A DNA stretch of 64,000 nt, taken from contig NZ_RZNH01000025.1 of assembly GCF_013141825.1 (NCBI RefSeq), positions 1 through 64,000 of the forward strand. The letters run 5' to 3'. Below the pieces are notes generated by a model that was not told the origin of the DNA, did no database searches, and saw only the letters and a program-made list of their open reading frames with translations. Positions 15,160 to 24,477 of this stretch are shown here, piece after piece (position 1 is the first letter of the stretch; each line of letters starts with the position of its first letter). The translations under genes and the position numbers were made by a program. This DNA comes from Marinifilum caeruleilacunae (GTDB lineage: Bacteria > Bacteroidota > Bacteroidia > Bacteroidales > Marinifilaceae).

Positions 15160-17355
15160 TTATTTCAATCGAAGCAGCCTGATTTTATCTATTCGAACCG
15201 CATTTCCCTGGCCATTCATGTTGTTGTTGAATTCCTCAAAACTGATCTTAAAGAAATTATAGCCTTTCTTCAGATCTGCCTGGAAGCTATTGCTATAGCC
15301 ATATTCGTTCCAGTTTCCTTTGCCTCGTTGCGGAAACACAATGGAGCCCAGGTAACCGTTATTTTGCCATAAGCTCCTGCTTACACACATGTCTCCATTG
15401 TCGAAATCTCCGTTGCCATTAGCATACAAAAAACTGATTTGATAAGTTCCTTTTCTAGGCGCTTTTACCTGGAAATAATAGGGTTCTTCATCTGTTTTCT
15501 TTAAAACGATATAAGGCGACTTCCGATTGGTTTGAAAAGCTTCAGCTTCCAAATGCTTTTCGTATTTGCTCTCATACAAAACCACTGGTTTCGAAAGAAA
15601 AGAATGAACTTTATTGCTGTCAAGTGCTTGTACACAATATTCAACAGGCTCTTCTATTTTAACATCGGTCATGTAGCTGTCCTTGGTTTCCAATAGCAGT
15701 TCGCCATTCTGATACACTTTGTAATACACTGCATTCTCAATGCTATTCCATTGCAATTCGTTATTTCGGTACGATAGTACAGGAGTTGCAGGTGAGTGGT
15801 AATGATCTACCAGATTTAATTCTTCTCCTGCGGGAACCTGGTTGTTCATTTTAATCACAATTTTATGATGCCCTTCTATGTTTTTAGGAACTACCGCTCG
15901 TCGGTATGGCGTTCCATCGAAGGTAAAGGAGCTGATTTTATTTCCAAATCCTAATACTTCTACATGAAGAATTGCATTGTGATATTTTAAATTGCTTAGA
16001 ATTTGCTTGCCCTTCAATTCTCGCGGAATTACTGGCCTAAACTCCATTTGCTCGCTTGTTAATCGAATCCCCATCAGCACATGCAGATAGTTCGATAAGG
16101 AGGCTGAAGCACTTAAAAGGTCGGAATCCTTATTAAATTCTGTTCCCTGAAAATCGCCATTCTCCATCAAGAAATTCTTCTTGTTTGTTAAAAACAATCC
16201 ACTCGATCGTAAGGAGTATGCCAAACCATGCAGAACCGCCCTGGTATTGCCATTTTCGGCTGCAGCCCAATTCCAACTCGCCTGAACAAATGGCCAAATA
16301 CTATTGTTGTGGTAGCTTGGGATGTTTGGGATTTGAGGATGAAAACAAGCTACTCCAAACTTGCTTACTGGCACTTGATTTGCCGAAGCGTTGCTCACAT
16401 TCCAAATGTTAGCTATCGATTCTCCAAGTCCATCTGAATGCTCGGAAAGTAAATTACTGTTTTTGTATAGAAACTGGGCGAAATGTTTGTTTCGATCCAA
16501 ACGGAATTTTGTATTGATACTCTTTTTCAAGGCTTCCGAAATGTGCTCGTATTTTTGAACATCTTTCGAGAGCAATTTGCCCATGTTGATTAAGGCTTGC
16601 AATGCCTCAAAATGGATCACCTGGTTCGAAAGAGAATAACTTTCGTAGATATCTGTTGGTGTCATCCATGCAGGGTAGGACTGTTCTCTCCAGTTTAAAA
16701 AAGAGGCTTCGCCCTTAAACAGGTGCATGTGGTAATCCCAAATCACATTTACATCATCCTCTATGCTGTTTTTGATGATAAAGTAGGTTTTTCTCAGCCA
16801 ATCGTTGTCACCGGTTGCCTTATAAACCTCCCAGGCAGCTATTGCCCAAAGCAATCGATCCGAAGCAATTGGCCATGAGCCACCTGTGCCAGGATCTTGC
16901 ATAATTCTATCATTTTTAACTCGTTTAATCAGGCTGTTTTTGCATACTTCAGGGTGGATAAGCGCCAAAGAAAAAATGCTGGAATATCCAAGCTCAACCG
17001 TTGTGATGTATTCATCTAAAAAAATGCTGTCTTCTATAATTTTACGATCGATTTCCTCAAGGGAAAGGTTGTAAACGGCATTTAACAAATCATGATTGGA
17101 TTCATAAGAAGGATAATGAAACAATTTTCGTTTCAGCTTCCATTCATCACTTGCAAGATTGGGGTAATTTGATGTGATTTCTTTACTGCCATCGGCAACG
17201 GCCTTAAATTCTCCTTGCTCAATCCTGTTGGGATAAATCTTAAACTCATCAGAATTGAATACAATGGTATTGTCAGAACTGCAAGCCGAAACCAGGATGG
17301 TGGTAAATAGGATACAGGCTAGGTATAGTCTGACATGTAGGGGATTTTTTTGCAT
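15160..17355 (-). CDS. Six-hairpin (MGH1/GH63-like) glycoside hydrolase lipoprotein with C-terminal beta domain
   Basis: 731 residues from the ATG at 17355, which gives MQKNPLHV and a lipobox VSAC (Cys25); an in-frame start at 17388 adds 11 residues. Residues of about 120-480 have the (alpha/alpha)6-barrel pattern of MGH1-like/trehalase-clan enzymes: GSWPIASDRLLWAIAAWEVY, YPAWMTPTDIYESYS, NNSIWPFVQASWNWAAAENG. A beta sandwich and a Fn-like region follow, and the last ~130 residues look like a carbohydrate-binding module (YQISFLYANGNGDFDNGD, VRIDKIRLLRL). Outer-membrane or periplasmic glycan degradation is likely; the substrate is unknown. Confidence 0.75.
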   Translation of the reverse strand: MQKNPLHVRLYLACILFTTILVSACSSDNTIVFNSDEFKIYPNRIEQGEFKAVADGSKEITSNYPNLASDEWKLKRKLFHYPSYESNHDLLNAVYNLSLEEIDRKIIEDSIFLDEYITTVELGYSSIFSLALIHPEVCKNSLIKRVKNDRIMQDPGTGGSWPIASDRLLWAIAAWEVYKATGDNDWLRKTYFIIKNSIEDDVNVIWDYHMHLFKGEASFLNWREQSYPAWMTPTDIYESYSLSNQVIHFEALQALINMGKLLSKDVQKYEHISEALKKSINTKFRLDRNKHFAQFLYKNSNLLSEHSDGLGESIANIWNVSNASANQVPVSKFGVACFHPQIPNIPSYHNNSIWPFVQASWNWAAAENGNTRAVLHGLAYSLRSSGLFLTNKKNFLMENGDFQGTEFNKDSDLLSASASLSNYLHVLMGIRLTSEQMEFRPVIPRELKGKQILSNLKYHNAILHVEVLGFGNKISSFTFDGTPYRRAVVPKNIEGHHKIVIKMNNQVPAGEELNLVDHYHSPATPVLSYRNNELQWNSIENAVYYKVYQNGELLLETKDSYMTDVKIEEPVEYCVQALDSNKVHSFLSKPVVLYESKYEKHLEAEAFQTNRKSPYIVLKKTDEEPYYFQVKAPRKGTYQISFLYANGNGDFDNGDMCVSRSLWQNNGYLGSIVFPQRGKGNWNEYGYSNSFQADLKKGYNFFKISFEEFNNNMNGQGNAVRIDKIRLLRLK

Positions 17356-17447
17356 ATTATTGATTTGAATCAGCAATAAAAATAGCAAATCGTTCTAAAA
17401 ATTAAAGACTTGTTACGGGCTTTTCTAGCCAATTGCCTGTATAACAC

Positions 17448-17472
17448 AAAAAAAACGACCGAAGCCGTTTTT
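17448..17472 (-). terminator. Intrinsic terminator with UUCG loop
   Basis: Read on the minus strand, ACGGC-TTCG-GTCGT (17455-17468) forms a 5-bp stem (one G:U) capped by a stable UUCG tetraloop, followed by a T-run (17448-17454). It ends the minus-strand lipoprotein gene 17566-18279. Confidence 0.7.
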
Positions 17473-17565
17473 TCTAGTGGGTTAAAAGTAATGATGTATG
17501 TAGTAATTGAGATTATACTAAAATTATATAAAATAATTTGTTAAGTCAATACTTTATTATAAAAA

Positions 17566-18279
17566 TTATTGTTTTTTTGTTTTGTTAATAATTTCTGCCT
17601 CCTCAAGAATTACATCATATTTATAACCAGCACCAAAATCTTTATCTAAAGTTAAAAGTCCTTTAAATTCAATAATTTCCCCAATGCTTACACTCTCTTT
17701 TGTTGTAATGGTAAGATCGAAACTTCCATTATGGTCGGTGCCATCCTGAATGTGAACCCAGTTTTTATTTAATATATTTTTATTGAATTTGCTCACTTTC
17801 CCTTTTACTTTAATAATGGAATTTGCCAATTCTGATTTACTCTTGTAAAGCTCCTCAATGGTGGTATAGCCTTCCGTTTTTTTAATGTCTACCTCTAGTT
17901 TTACCGACGATGGTTTTTTCATCATACTTTCATGATGAAGGTTAGAAATGGGCTTTGATTCGCCTGATATGGAGTTCAGGAAGTAAATCAAAGGAAAGGT
18001 TCTGTTCAGCTCCTTGCTGTGAAAATCTTTCATGGGTAAAGCATCTTTGTAGTAGTAGGCTTTTCCTATTTCAATTGGTTGTTTTCTAATGGCAACCCAT
18101 ATCTCTTCCTTGTCGTTCTTTCCCTTAATATAGGAATAGGTACTTCCGTTGATTACTTCACTTACTGTGATTTTTTCTCTGCCGTCAGGAACGTCTACAG
18201 AAGCTTGTTTTGGTTCATTTTTACAGGCCGATAAGAGTATGGCACTTACAAATAGGATGGATAATACTAATTTTTTCAT
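17566..18279 (-). CDS. Lipoprotein with C-terminal OB-fold domain
   Basis: 237 residues from the ATG at 18279, giving MKKLVLSILFVSAILLSAC (Cys19); an upstream in-frame start at 18306 would add nine residues. The middle has a short beta domain (TYSYIKGKNDKEEIWVAI). The C-terminal ~100 residues are OB-fold-like: IIKVKGKVSKFNKNILNKNW and VHIQDGTDHNGSFDLTITT, then IGEIIEFKGLL. This architecture occurs in periplasmic proteins of unknown role in Bacteroidota, sometimes near cytochrome or redox genes. It is divergent from the propeller/Fe-S cluster, so co-regulation is possible. Confidence 0.75.
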   Translation of the reverse strand: MKKLVLSILFVSAILLSACKNEPKQASVDVPDGREKITVSEVINGSTYSYIKGKNDKEEIWVAIRKQPIEIGKAYYYKDALPMKDFHSKELNRTFPLIYFLNSISGESKPISNLHHESMMKKPSSVKLEVDIKKTEGYTTIEELYKSKSELANSIIKVKGKVSKFNKNILNKNWVHIQDGTDHNGSFDLTITTKESVSIGEIIEFKGLLTLDKDFGAGYKYDVILEEAEIINKTKKQ

Positions 18280-18509
18280 AGGTGTATATCTTGATTTTAT
18301 ATACAAGATAATGGTTTTATTCTTACCTGCTTTACAAGTCTTGTTTAAGAAAGTTAAAAACTTGTTAAAAGACTTTTAAATATCCATCCTCAGCAGAGAA
18401 AACTTTTTATTTGTTATCGGTGAGTTTAAAATGTTATTGTAAATTAAATAAAGACTTGAATGTCTTAAAAGTTCAATAACGGACAGTGTTGTAACGAAAT
18501 CGAACATTA

Positions 18510-18524
18510 TTAGAATAATTCTAA
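18510..18524. promoter_or_regulatory. Candidate Fur/PerR-type operator (7-1-7 palindrome)
   Basis: TTAGAAT-A-ATTCTAA is a perfect 7-1-7 inverted repeat. It differs from the PerR box half-site TTATAAT by one base per arm. It lies in the 433-bp divergent spacer, about 190 bp before the first propeller gene. The rest of this spacer (18280-18712) holds only AT-rich DNA and the promoter described next. AT-rich palindromes arise by chance, so this is a candidate only. Confidence 0.35.
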
Positions 18525-18644
18525 ATAAGATCGATAGAAATACAAAGGTGGGTAGTAGTGTTTTTTGTGTTTTGGTATAAAAAATGTTGCATCGCAAATC
18601 GTTTTTATTTAGACCTAAAACATATTTGACTGTACGGCGATGAA

Positions 18645-18679
18645 TTTGTCTTTAAAAAAGCTCCTGTCACTTATCTTTA
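18645..18679 (+). promoter_or_regulatory. Putative promoter of the propeller/Fe-S/terpenoid cluster
   Basis: TTTG (18645-18648), a 23-bp spacer and TATCTTTA (18672-18679) match the Bacteroidota TTTG / TAnnTTTG pattern with one mismatch. It ends 33 bp before the first ATG of the cluster. Confidence 0.4.
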
Positions 18680-18712
18680 TAGAGTTTTAACCAAATAATA
18701 AAAGTTTCAAGC

Positions 18713-19918
18713 ATGCTACGTATTTTATTATCCTTAATAATTGTGTGTTCCAGTTTGGCTGGAATGGCTCAAAAAGATGCGCAATGGCGCGGAGAAAACC
18801 GAGATGGTAAATATCCTGATACAAACCTTCTAAAGTCATGGCCTGCCGAAGGTCCTAAAATGCTTTGGCATTTCGACAATCTTGGCGATGGACATGCTTC
18901 TGCTGCTGTAACCGAGAAATATGTATACACAGGTGGAACAGAAGGAGACAATGGTTTTGTAATTGCTTTCGATCATGATGGAAAGCAGGTGTGGAAAGAA
19001 GTGTATGGCAAAGAGTGGATGGATTCTTACGATGGTGTAAGAACAACTCCAATGATTAATGATGGAATGCTTTATATCCTTACAGGTCTTGGAGAGTTGG
19101 TAGCCATGAATGCCGACAATGGAAGCCTTGTGTGGAAAAAGAATATTCTTGACGAATTTGAAGGAAGTAACATTCGTTGGGGAGTAACTGAAAACCTTGT
19201 GGTTGAAGGAGAGAAGCTATTCTGTACTCCTGGAGGAAGCCAGGCAAGTGTTGTAGCTCTAAACAAGAAATCGGGTGACTTGATTTGGAAATCAGTTGCC
19301 AAGGGTGAGAAATCAGCATACTGTTCGCCAGCTTTAATTAAAGTGGGCAAGAGAAGTCTTTTGGTAACTCATACTCAAAATTCAATAGTAGGTATCGATA
19401 CCAAAGATGGTAAAATGCTATGGAGTATCGATCATCCTAACCGTTATTCAATTCATCCAAATACTCCTGTTTACCAGGATGGAATGTTGTACTGCTTTAG
19501 CGGATATGGCAAAGGTGGTGTAATGTTGGAATTGTCGGAAGATGGTTCAAGTGCAAAAGAACTTTGGAGAAATGAAAAGCTGGACAACCAAATGGGTGGT
19601 GTAATTCTTTTGGATGGAAAAATCTACGGATCGGGTCATGTTAACAGAGAATGGTTCTGTTTGGATTGGAAAACTGGCGAAACCGTGTATTCAGAGAAAA
19701 TGCTAAGTCGCGGAAATGTAATTTTTGCTGACGGCATGCTGTATTGCTATGGCGATAGCGGCGAAGTTGCATTGGTAGATGTTAGCAATGGTTCATTTAA
19801 TAAGGTGAGCTCGTTCAGAGTCCCATTTGGCGAAAAACAGCACTGGGCACACCTTGTAATTCACAATAAGAAACTATACGTGCGTCACGGTAGTTCTTTA
19901 ATGGTTTATTCTATCTAA
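18713..19918 (+). CDS. Secreted PQQ-type beta-propeller protein 1
   Basis: 401 residues: Sec signal (MLRILLSLIIVCSSLAGMAQ), then QWRGENRDGKYPDTNLLKSW, the entry strand typical of PQQ-binding-like WD/quinoprotein-fold proteins, and repeated blades (GDLIWKSVAKGEKS, DGKMLWSIDH, WKTGETVYSEK). The quinoprotein dehydrogenase Cys-Cys and Asp catalytic residues are not recognisable, so PQQ binding cannot be claimed; the fold may serve as a scaffold. First gene of the long co-directional cluster. It is closely similar to the next gene and to the one at 33692, so the three arose by duplication. Confidence 0.88.
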   Translation: MLRILLSLIIVCSSLAGMAQKDAQWRGENRDGKYPDTNLLKSWPAEGPKMLWHFDNLGDGHASAAVTEKYVYTGGTEGDNGFVIAFDHDGKQVWKEVYGKEWMDSYDGVRTTPMINDGMLYILTGLGELVAMNADNGSLVWKKNILDEFEGSNIRWGVTENLVVEGEKLFCTPGGSQASVVALNKKSGDLIWKSVAKGEKSAYCSPALIKVGKRSLLVTHTQNSIVGIDTKDGKMLWSIDHPNRYSIHPNTPVYQDGMLYCFSGYGKGGVMLELSEDGSSAKELWRNEKLDNQMGGVILLDGKIYGSGHVNREWFCLDWKTGETVYSEKMLSRGNVIFADGMLYCYGDSGEVALVDVSNGSFNKVSSFRVPFGEKQHWAHLVIHNKKLYVRHGSSLMVYSI

Positions 19919-19935
19919 GCTAAAATTAAATTGAT

Positions 19936-21183
19936 ATGACTAAAATTCTTGTAAGTATAATCGCTTTTCTTCTTGTAGTACCTGCTATTGCACAGGAAAA
20001 AGTGTTTACCGAATGGCGCGGACCAAACAGGACGGGTGTATACCAGGAAACAGGTTTGTTAAAAGAGTGGCCGGCCGAAGGTCCTGAGTTACTTTGGCAC
20101 AACGACAGTATTCCGGTAGGTTACTCATCGGTTGCTATTGCTCACAATACCATTTTTTTAACCGGACTTGTGGATAGCCTTGACTACTTGCTTGCCCTTG
20201 ATATGAAAGGAAACAAGAAGTGGCAGGTTGCTTATGGTCGCGGATGGGATGGCTCTTTCGTGGATAGCCGTGCAACTCCAACCATCGAAGATGAAAGAAT
20301 TTACCTTTCGAGTGGTAAAGGAGATGTTGCCTGTGTAAATGCTTTAACGGGTGAAATTATCTGGAAAGTAAAAGCGACAGAAAACTTTGGTGGAACTTTT
20401 GGCAAATGGGGAATTTCAGAATCGATTCTTCTATACAAAAACATGGTGTATTATACACCTTGCGGTGATCAAACTACCATGGTTGCCCTGGATAAGATGA
20501 CGGGAGAAACCATTTGGCAATCGAAAAGCCTGAATGATAATCCTGGCTATGTATCGCCACTGATGATCAACAGAAATGGCAAAAATCAGATTGTAACCGT
20601 AATCGAAAAGAGCGTTATCGGATTAAATCCGGATAACGGGAATATCGATTGGCAATTTGATTATGGCGCATATGCCGGGGGAAAATGGAAAGCCAATATT
20701 CAAACCAATACGCCCTTGTACAAGGATGGTAAGATATACATTACCAATGGTTACGATCATAAATCGGTAATGCTGAACCTGAACGAAGATGCTTCGGGTG
20801 TGGAATTGGCCTATGTTGATTCTCTTTTGGATGTACACCATGGTGGAGCTGTATTACTGGATGGATACATTTATGGCGCCAACTGGCTTCATAACAGAAT
20901 GGGGAACTGGTGTTGCCTGGATTGGAATACCGGTGAAAAAATGTACGAAACCGAGTGGCAGAACAAAGGTTCGATTATTTCGGCCGAAGGAATGTTGTAC
21001 TGCTACGATGAAAAAGGTGGTAACATTGCTTTGGTAAAAGCAGACCCTAAAGAGTTTAAGGTAATTAGTGAATTCAAAGTTCCTTATGGAAAAGGACCAC
21101 ACTGGTCGCATCTTGTGATACAAGATGGGGTGATGTATGTGCGTCATGAAAACGCACTAATGGCTTACTCAATTAAAGAATAA
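19936..21183 (+). CDS. Secreted PQQ-type beta-propeller protein 2
   Basis: 415 residues with a Sec signal (MTKILVSIIAFLLVVPAIAQ), then FTEWRGPNRTGVYQETGLLK, WPAEGPELLWHND and blades such as TGEIIWKVKATENFGGTFGKW, ISESILLY, LNPDNGNIDWQFDYG. It shares the block VPYGKGPHWSHLVIQDGVMY with the corresponding VPFGEKQHWAHLVIHNKKLY of the gene before it, so the two are tandem paralogues 17 bp apart. Periplasmic or surface-exposed; no enzymatic residues can be named. Confidence 0.88.
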   Translation: MTKILVSIIAFLLVVPAIAQEKVFTEWRGPNRTGVYQETGLLKEWPAEGPELLWHNDSIPVGYSSVAIAHNTIFLTGLVDSLDYLLALDMKGNKKWQVAYGRGWDGSFVDSRATPTIEDERIYLSSGKGDVACVNALTGEIIWKVKATENFGGTFGKWGISESILLYKNMVYYTPCGDQTTMVALDKMTGETIWQSKSLNDNPGYVSPLMINRNGKNQIVTVIEKSVIGLNPDNGNIDWQFDYGAYAGGKWKANIQTNTPLYKDGKIYITNGYDHKSVMLNLNEDASGVELAYVDSLLDVHHGGAVLLDGYIYGANWLHNRMGNWCCLDWNTGEKMYETEWQNKGSIISAEGMLYCYDEKGGNIALVKADPKEFKVISEFKVPYGKGPHWSHLVIQDGVMYVRHENALMAYSIKE

Positions 21184-21197
21184 AAATAAGAATTTAT

Positions 21198-21230
21198 GAC
21201 CTGGCAGTGTTCTTCGAACCTGTCAGTGTC
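21198..21230 (+). repeat. GACCTGGCAG..TGTCAG repeat, copy 1
   Basis: GACCTGGCAG (21198-21207) and TGTCAG (21221-21226) are 23 bp apart. The same motif with identical spacing lies at 31755-31783, also between two genes of this cluster. It resembles the palindromic AACCTGTCAGGTT-type repeats common in Bacteroidota spacers. Confidence 0.5.
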
Positions 21231-21248
21231 TTGTTGAGACATTACAAT

Positions 21249-22673
21249 ATGCTGTCGAAAAGAAGCGAAAAAGGTTTAATTCTACTGGCCATTGTAGTTG
21301 CAATGCTACTTTTTGTATACTGGTTGGCTTATAATCCGGTAAAGGATATTCATGCAAGTATTCCTGGAATGGATAATCGTCCGAAGGAAAGTGCCGATGA
21401 TGGTGGAAAAGTGAAAATTGGAGAAGGATTTGATTTCTACCAGGATTTTGAGTCCGATTTGCAGGGAAAATGGGTGCAGTTTCGAGGAGCCAATTCAGAT
21501 AATATTTCCAGCGATCAAAGCAAACTAATCGACTCTTGGGGCGATGGCCCTAAAATTGATTGGCAGGTGGAACTGGGAGAAGGTCATGCCGCTCCTGTAG
21601 TCTATAATGGCAAAGTCTATGTACTGGATTACGATGAAGTAAAAAAAGCCGATGCCTTAAGATGCTTCTCTTTAGAGACCGGAGAAGAACTCTGGAGAAG
21701 ATGGTACCGCGTTCGTATCAAAAGAAATCATGGGATTTCGAGAACGGTTCCTGCCATCAACGACAAATACCTAATTACAATTGGACCTCGCTGTCATGTC
21801 ATGTGTACCGATCCTAACACAGGAGATTTTCTTTGGGGAATCGATTTGGTAAAAGAATACATGTCCGAAATTCCATTTTGGTACACTGGTCAATGTCCTG
21901 TAATTGTTGATAATATTGCCATTATCGCGCCTGGCGGATCATCTCTTTTAATTGGGGTTGATTGCGCAACGGGCAAGGTGATCTGGGAAACGCCAAATCC
22001 TGATGGCTGGAAAATGTCACACTCTTCGGTTATGCCAATGACTTTGGATGGTAAGAAAATGTGGGTGTATGCTGCTGTTGGCGGTATTGTTGGTGTTTCG
22101 GCAGAAGGTGACGATTTGGGTCAGATTCTGTGGAAAACCAAAGATTTTGCCCCTTCGGTTGTTGCGCCGTCGCCAGTTGTTTTTGGAAATGGCAAAGTAT
22201 ATATGACTGCCGGATATGGAGCCGGTGGTATTCTATTGCAGGTTAAAAAATCAGGAGGAAATTATACGGTTGAAACATTGCAGAAATTCAAACCAAAAGA
22301 TGGTATTGCCTCCGAACAGCAAACACCAATCCTTTACGATGGGCACATGTTTAGTATTCTTCCAAAAGATGCAGGTGGAATAAGAAATCGTTTCGTGTGT
22401 GTCGATCCAAACGACTGTCAGACCATTCTTTGGGATAGTGGTTCGGCAAACCGTTACGGATTGGGACCTTATGTGGTTGCCGATGGTAAGTTTTTCATCC
22501 TAAGAGATGATGGAACGGTTGCCATTGCAAAAGCAACATCTAAAAGTTTCCAGTTATTGGACAAAACCAAGGTGATGGATGGACACGATGCCTGGGGACC
22601 ATTGGTAGTGGTAGATGGCCGCTTGCTAATGAGAGATGATAAACACATGCTTTGTATCGATCTGAGAAAGTAG
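21249..22673 (+). CDS. Membrane-anchored PQQ-type beta-propeller protein 3
   Basis: 474 residues from the ATG at 21249, where an N-terminal membrane anchor begins (GLILLAIVVAMLLFVYWLAY); a start at 21207 is in frame but lies in the repeat. The propeller begins with WVQFRGANSDNIS and has IDWQVELGEGHAAPVVYNGK, TGEELWRRWYRV, TGKVIWETPNP, ILWDSGSANRYG blades. Cysteines in RCHVMCTDPN and CVDPNDC are unusual for the fold and could bind a metal or form disulfides. It differs from the first two propellers in its anchor and sequence, which suggests a distinct place in the same periplasmic assembly. Confidence 0.85.
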   Translation: MLSKRSEKGLILLAIVVAMLLFVYWLAYNPVKDIHASIPGMDNRPKESADDGGKVKIGEGFDFYQDFESDLQGKWVQFRGANSDNISSDQSKLIDSWGDGPKIDWQVELGEGHAAPVVYNGKVYVLDYDEVKKADALRCFSLETGEELWRRWYRVRIKRNHGISRTVPAINDKYLITIGPRCHVMCTDPNTGDFLWGIDLVKEYMSEIPFWYTGQCPVIVDNIAIIAPGGSSLLIGVDCATGKVIWETPNPDGWKMSHSSVMPMTLDGKKMWVYAAVGGIVGVSAEGDDLGQILWKTKDFAPSVVAPSPVVFGNGKVYMTAGYGAGGILLQVKKSGGNYTVETLQKFKPKDGIASEQQTPILYDGHMFSILPKDAGGIRNRFVCVDPNDCQTILWDSGSANRYGLGPYVVADGKFFILRDDGTVAIAKATSKSFQLLDKTKVMDGHDAWGPLVVVDGRLLMRDDKHMLCIDLRK

Positions 22674-22713
22674 TAGGAATTGAAAAAAATGAATTTGCTA
22701 AAATCGTATACCA

Positions 22714-23676
22714 ATGAGAAATAAATTGATTTTATGGTTTTCTGTTCTCTTGCTTGTGGTGCTGATAGCATTCATGGCAAAGGATCTGTTTACATCCAAT
22801 GATCCCACAGATAAGAATGTGTATGAATACGATTTGAACTCTCTTAGAGAGGTGGATTCCAAATTGGTGAGCCATAAGGAGAGCAAGCAAATCAAAATCA
22901 ATGCCGATGAAATTCATGCCATTGCTACCGATCAGAATGATCAAATTTATGTGGGTACCGATAAAAATGTAATTGTACTGGATGCCGAGGGAGCTCTAAT
23001 CCGCAGCTTAAAACTGCGACAGCCTGCCTCTTGTCTAACTGTAATGGATAATGGAAATATTGTGGTTGGCATGAGTACACGTGTCGATATCAGGAAACCA
23101 GATGGAAGCCTGAGAAATAGCTTCGTGGTGAAAGGGGAGAGAACCTATATCACTTCCATTGCAGTTCAGGATGAAAACATTTTTATTGCCGATGCTGGCC
23201 AGAAAATCATTCATCATTTCGATATGGATGGAAACAAAATCAAAGAAATTGGAGGAGAAAACCAGGAGGAAGGAATCAAAGGATTCGTAATTCCGAGTCC
23301 ATTTTTCGACCTGTTGATTGGTCGCCAGGGAGAATTATGGGCCGTAAACCCGGGCAGACATGCTTTTGAGGCCTATAATTTCGAAGGCCAGCAAATATCG
23401 AATTGGGAAAGAACCTCGATGAGTGTGGAAGGTTTTAGCGGTTGTTGTAATCCATCGAATATAGCAATGCTTTCCGATGGTTCTTTTGTAACAGCAGAAA
23501 AAGGATTGGAAAGAATTAAAATACACCTCCCTTCCGGGGATTTCAAATCAGTAGTTGCCGCTCCCGAATTGTTTGAGGAGGGCACCATTGGAATCGACCT
23601 GGCAGTGGATTCAAATGACAGGATATTGGTCTTGGATCCTGTAAAAGGATTAATCAGAATTTTTGAAGCAAAATAG
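22714..23676 (+). CDS. Membrane-anchored NHL/six-bladed beta-propeller protein
   Basis: 320 residues: N-terminal anchor (LILWFSVLLLVVLIAFMA), then an NHL-type propeller rather than the PQQ type: ALIRSLKLRQPASCLTVMDN, GNIVVGM, QENIFIADAGQ-like blades, ELWAVNPGRHAFEAYNFEG and GCCNPSNIAMLSDGSFVTAE. The CC pair in GCCNPSN is notable. It lies 40 bp after propeller 3 and one base before the small Tat protein, so it is translationally linked to the Fe-S part of the cluster. A role in docking the periplasmic Fe-S proteins is possible (inference). Confidence 0.82.
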   Translation: MRNKLILWFSVLLLVVLIAFMAKDLFTSNDPTDKNVYEYDLNSLREVDSKLVSHKESKQIKINADEIHAIATDQNDQIYVGTDKNVIVLDAEGALIRSLKLRQPASCLTVMDNGNIVVGMSTRVDIRKPDGSLRNSFVVKGERTYITSIAVQDENIFIADAGQKIIHHFDMDGNKIKEIGGENQEEGIKGFVIPSPFFDLLIGRQGELWAVNPGRHAFEAYNFEGQQISNWERTSMSVEGFSGCCNPSNIAMLSDGSFVTAEKGLERIKIHLPSGDFKSVVAAPELFEEGTIGIDLAVDSNDRILVLDPVKGLIRIFEAK

Positions 23677-23677
23677 A

Positions 23678-23890
23678 ATGGAAAGAAGAGATTTTTTGAG
23701 AAGTGGTATGAGAGGGCTAATCATTGCAGGATTAACAGCAATTAGTGGCGTTTTTGTTTATCGCAATTACACCACAGAGGAAACTTGCGAGTTTACAACT
23801 CCTTGTCAGGATTGTAAAAGCCTAAAAAGTTGCCAAAAACCAGAAGGTTTAAAGTACAAAAGAGATCAAAAAGCTTCTAATAATCAATAA
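23678..23890 (+). CDS. Small Tat-signal protein with Cys cluster
   Basis: 70 residues from the ATG at 23678, two bases after the NHL stop; this start gives the twin-arginine motif MERRDFLRSG and a hydrophobic stretch. The rest is short and holds CEFTTPCQDCKSLKSCQK, four cysteines that could ligate an Fe-S cluster or heme-free metal. Export would be in the folded, cofactor-loaded state. I do not recognise a family. Its place between the propeller and the Tat ferredoxin suggests a small periplasmic electron carrier or assembly factor. Confidence 0.7.
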   Translation: MERRDFLRSGMRGLIIAGLTAISGVFVYRNYTTEETCEFTTPCQDCKSLKSCQKPEGLKYKRDQKASNNQ

Positions 23891-23913
23891 CTAGTCAGCA
23901 AAAACTAGTCAAT

Positions 23914-24474
23914 ATGAAAAAAGACAGAAGAGAATTTATCAATACCTGTTTTCGTTTTGCAGCCGGAGCCAGTATTGTAGGTGTTGCAGGAGTCTTGGCA
24001 AGCAAAAGTGCCAAAGGAGATTATTTTTGGCAGCTCGATCCAACAAAATGCACACAATGTGGGCGTTGTGCAACCAGTTGTGTGGTAACACCATCGGCGG
24101 TAAAATGCATCCACGTATACGACATGTGCGGCTATTGCGATTTGTGTGGTGGATATTTTCGTCCGAACGTAAAAAATCTATCTACAGGTGCAGAAAATAT
24201 GCTTTGCCCAACAGGAGCAATCAAACGAACCTATGTCGAAGATCCGTATTTCAAATACGAAATTATCGACGATTTGTGTATTGGCTGTGGAAAGTGTGTG
24301 AAAGGTTGTGGAGCTTTCGGAAATGGTTCCCTGCAATTACAGGTGAGTCACGATTTGTGTGTGAATTGCAACGAATGTGCCATTGCACGCGATTGTCCTG
24401 CCGATGCATTTAAACGAGTTCCTCTTGAAGAAGCCTACCAGTTTGCCGGCTTCAAAACCAATAAAAAGATTTAA
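23914..24474 (+). CDS. Tat-exported poly-[4Fe-4S] ferredoxin
   Basis: 186 residues. The twin-arginine signal is KKDRREFINTC with the hydrophobic segment AAGASIVGVAGVLA. Four Cys groups follow: CTQCGRCATSC, CGYCDLCGG with LCPTGA, CIGCGKCVKGC, and CVNCNECAIARDCP. This layout is like NapG/MauM-type periplasmic ferredoxins, which receive electrons from a NapH-type membrane protein. Exactly such a protein is encoded 3 bp downstream. It is therefore probably the periplasmic electron carrier of the system; its acceptor would be the propeller proteins or an unknown partner. Confidence 0.9.
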   Translation: MKKDRREFINTCFRFAAGASIVGVAGVLASKSAKGDYFWQLDPTKCTQCGRCATSCVVTPSAVKCIHVYDMCGYCDLCGGYFRPNVKNLSTGAENMLCPTGAIKRTYVEDPYFKYEIIDDLCIGCGKCVKGCGAFGNGSLQLQVSHDLCVNCNECAIARDCPADAFKRVPLEEAYQFAGFKTNKKI

Positions 24475-24477
24475 GAA

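Noticed and set aside
18376-18597. 73-codon minus-strand frame in the divergent spacer
   Set aside because: AT-driven hydrophobic translation without a ribosome site or homology signal; the spacer is better explained as regulatory.
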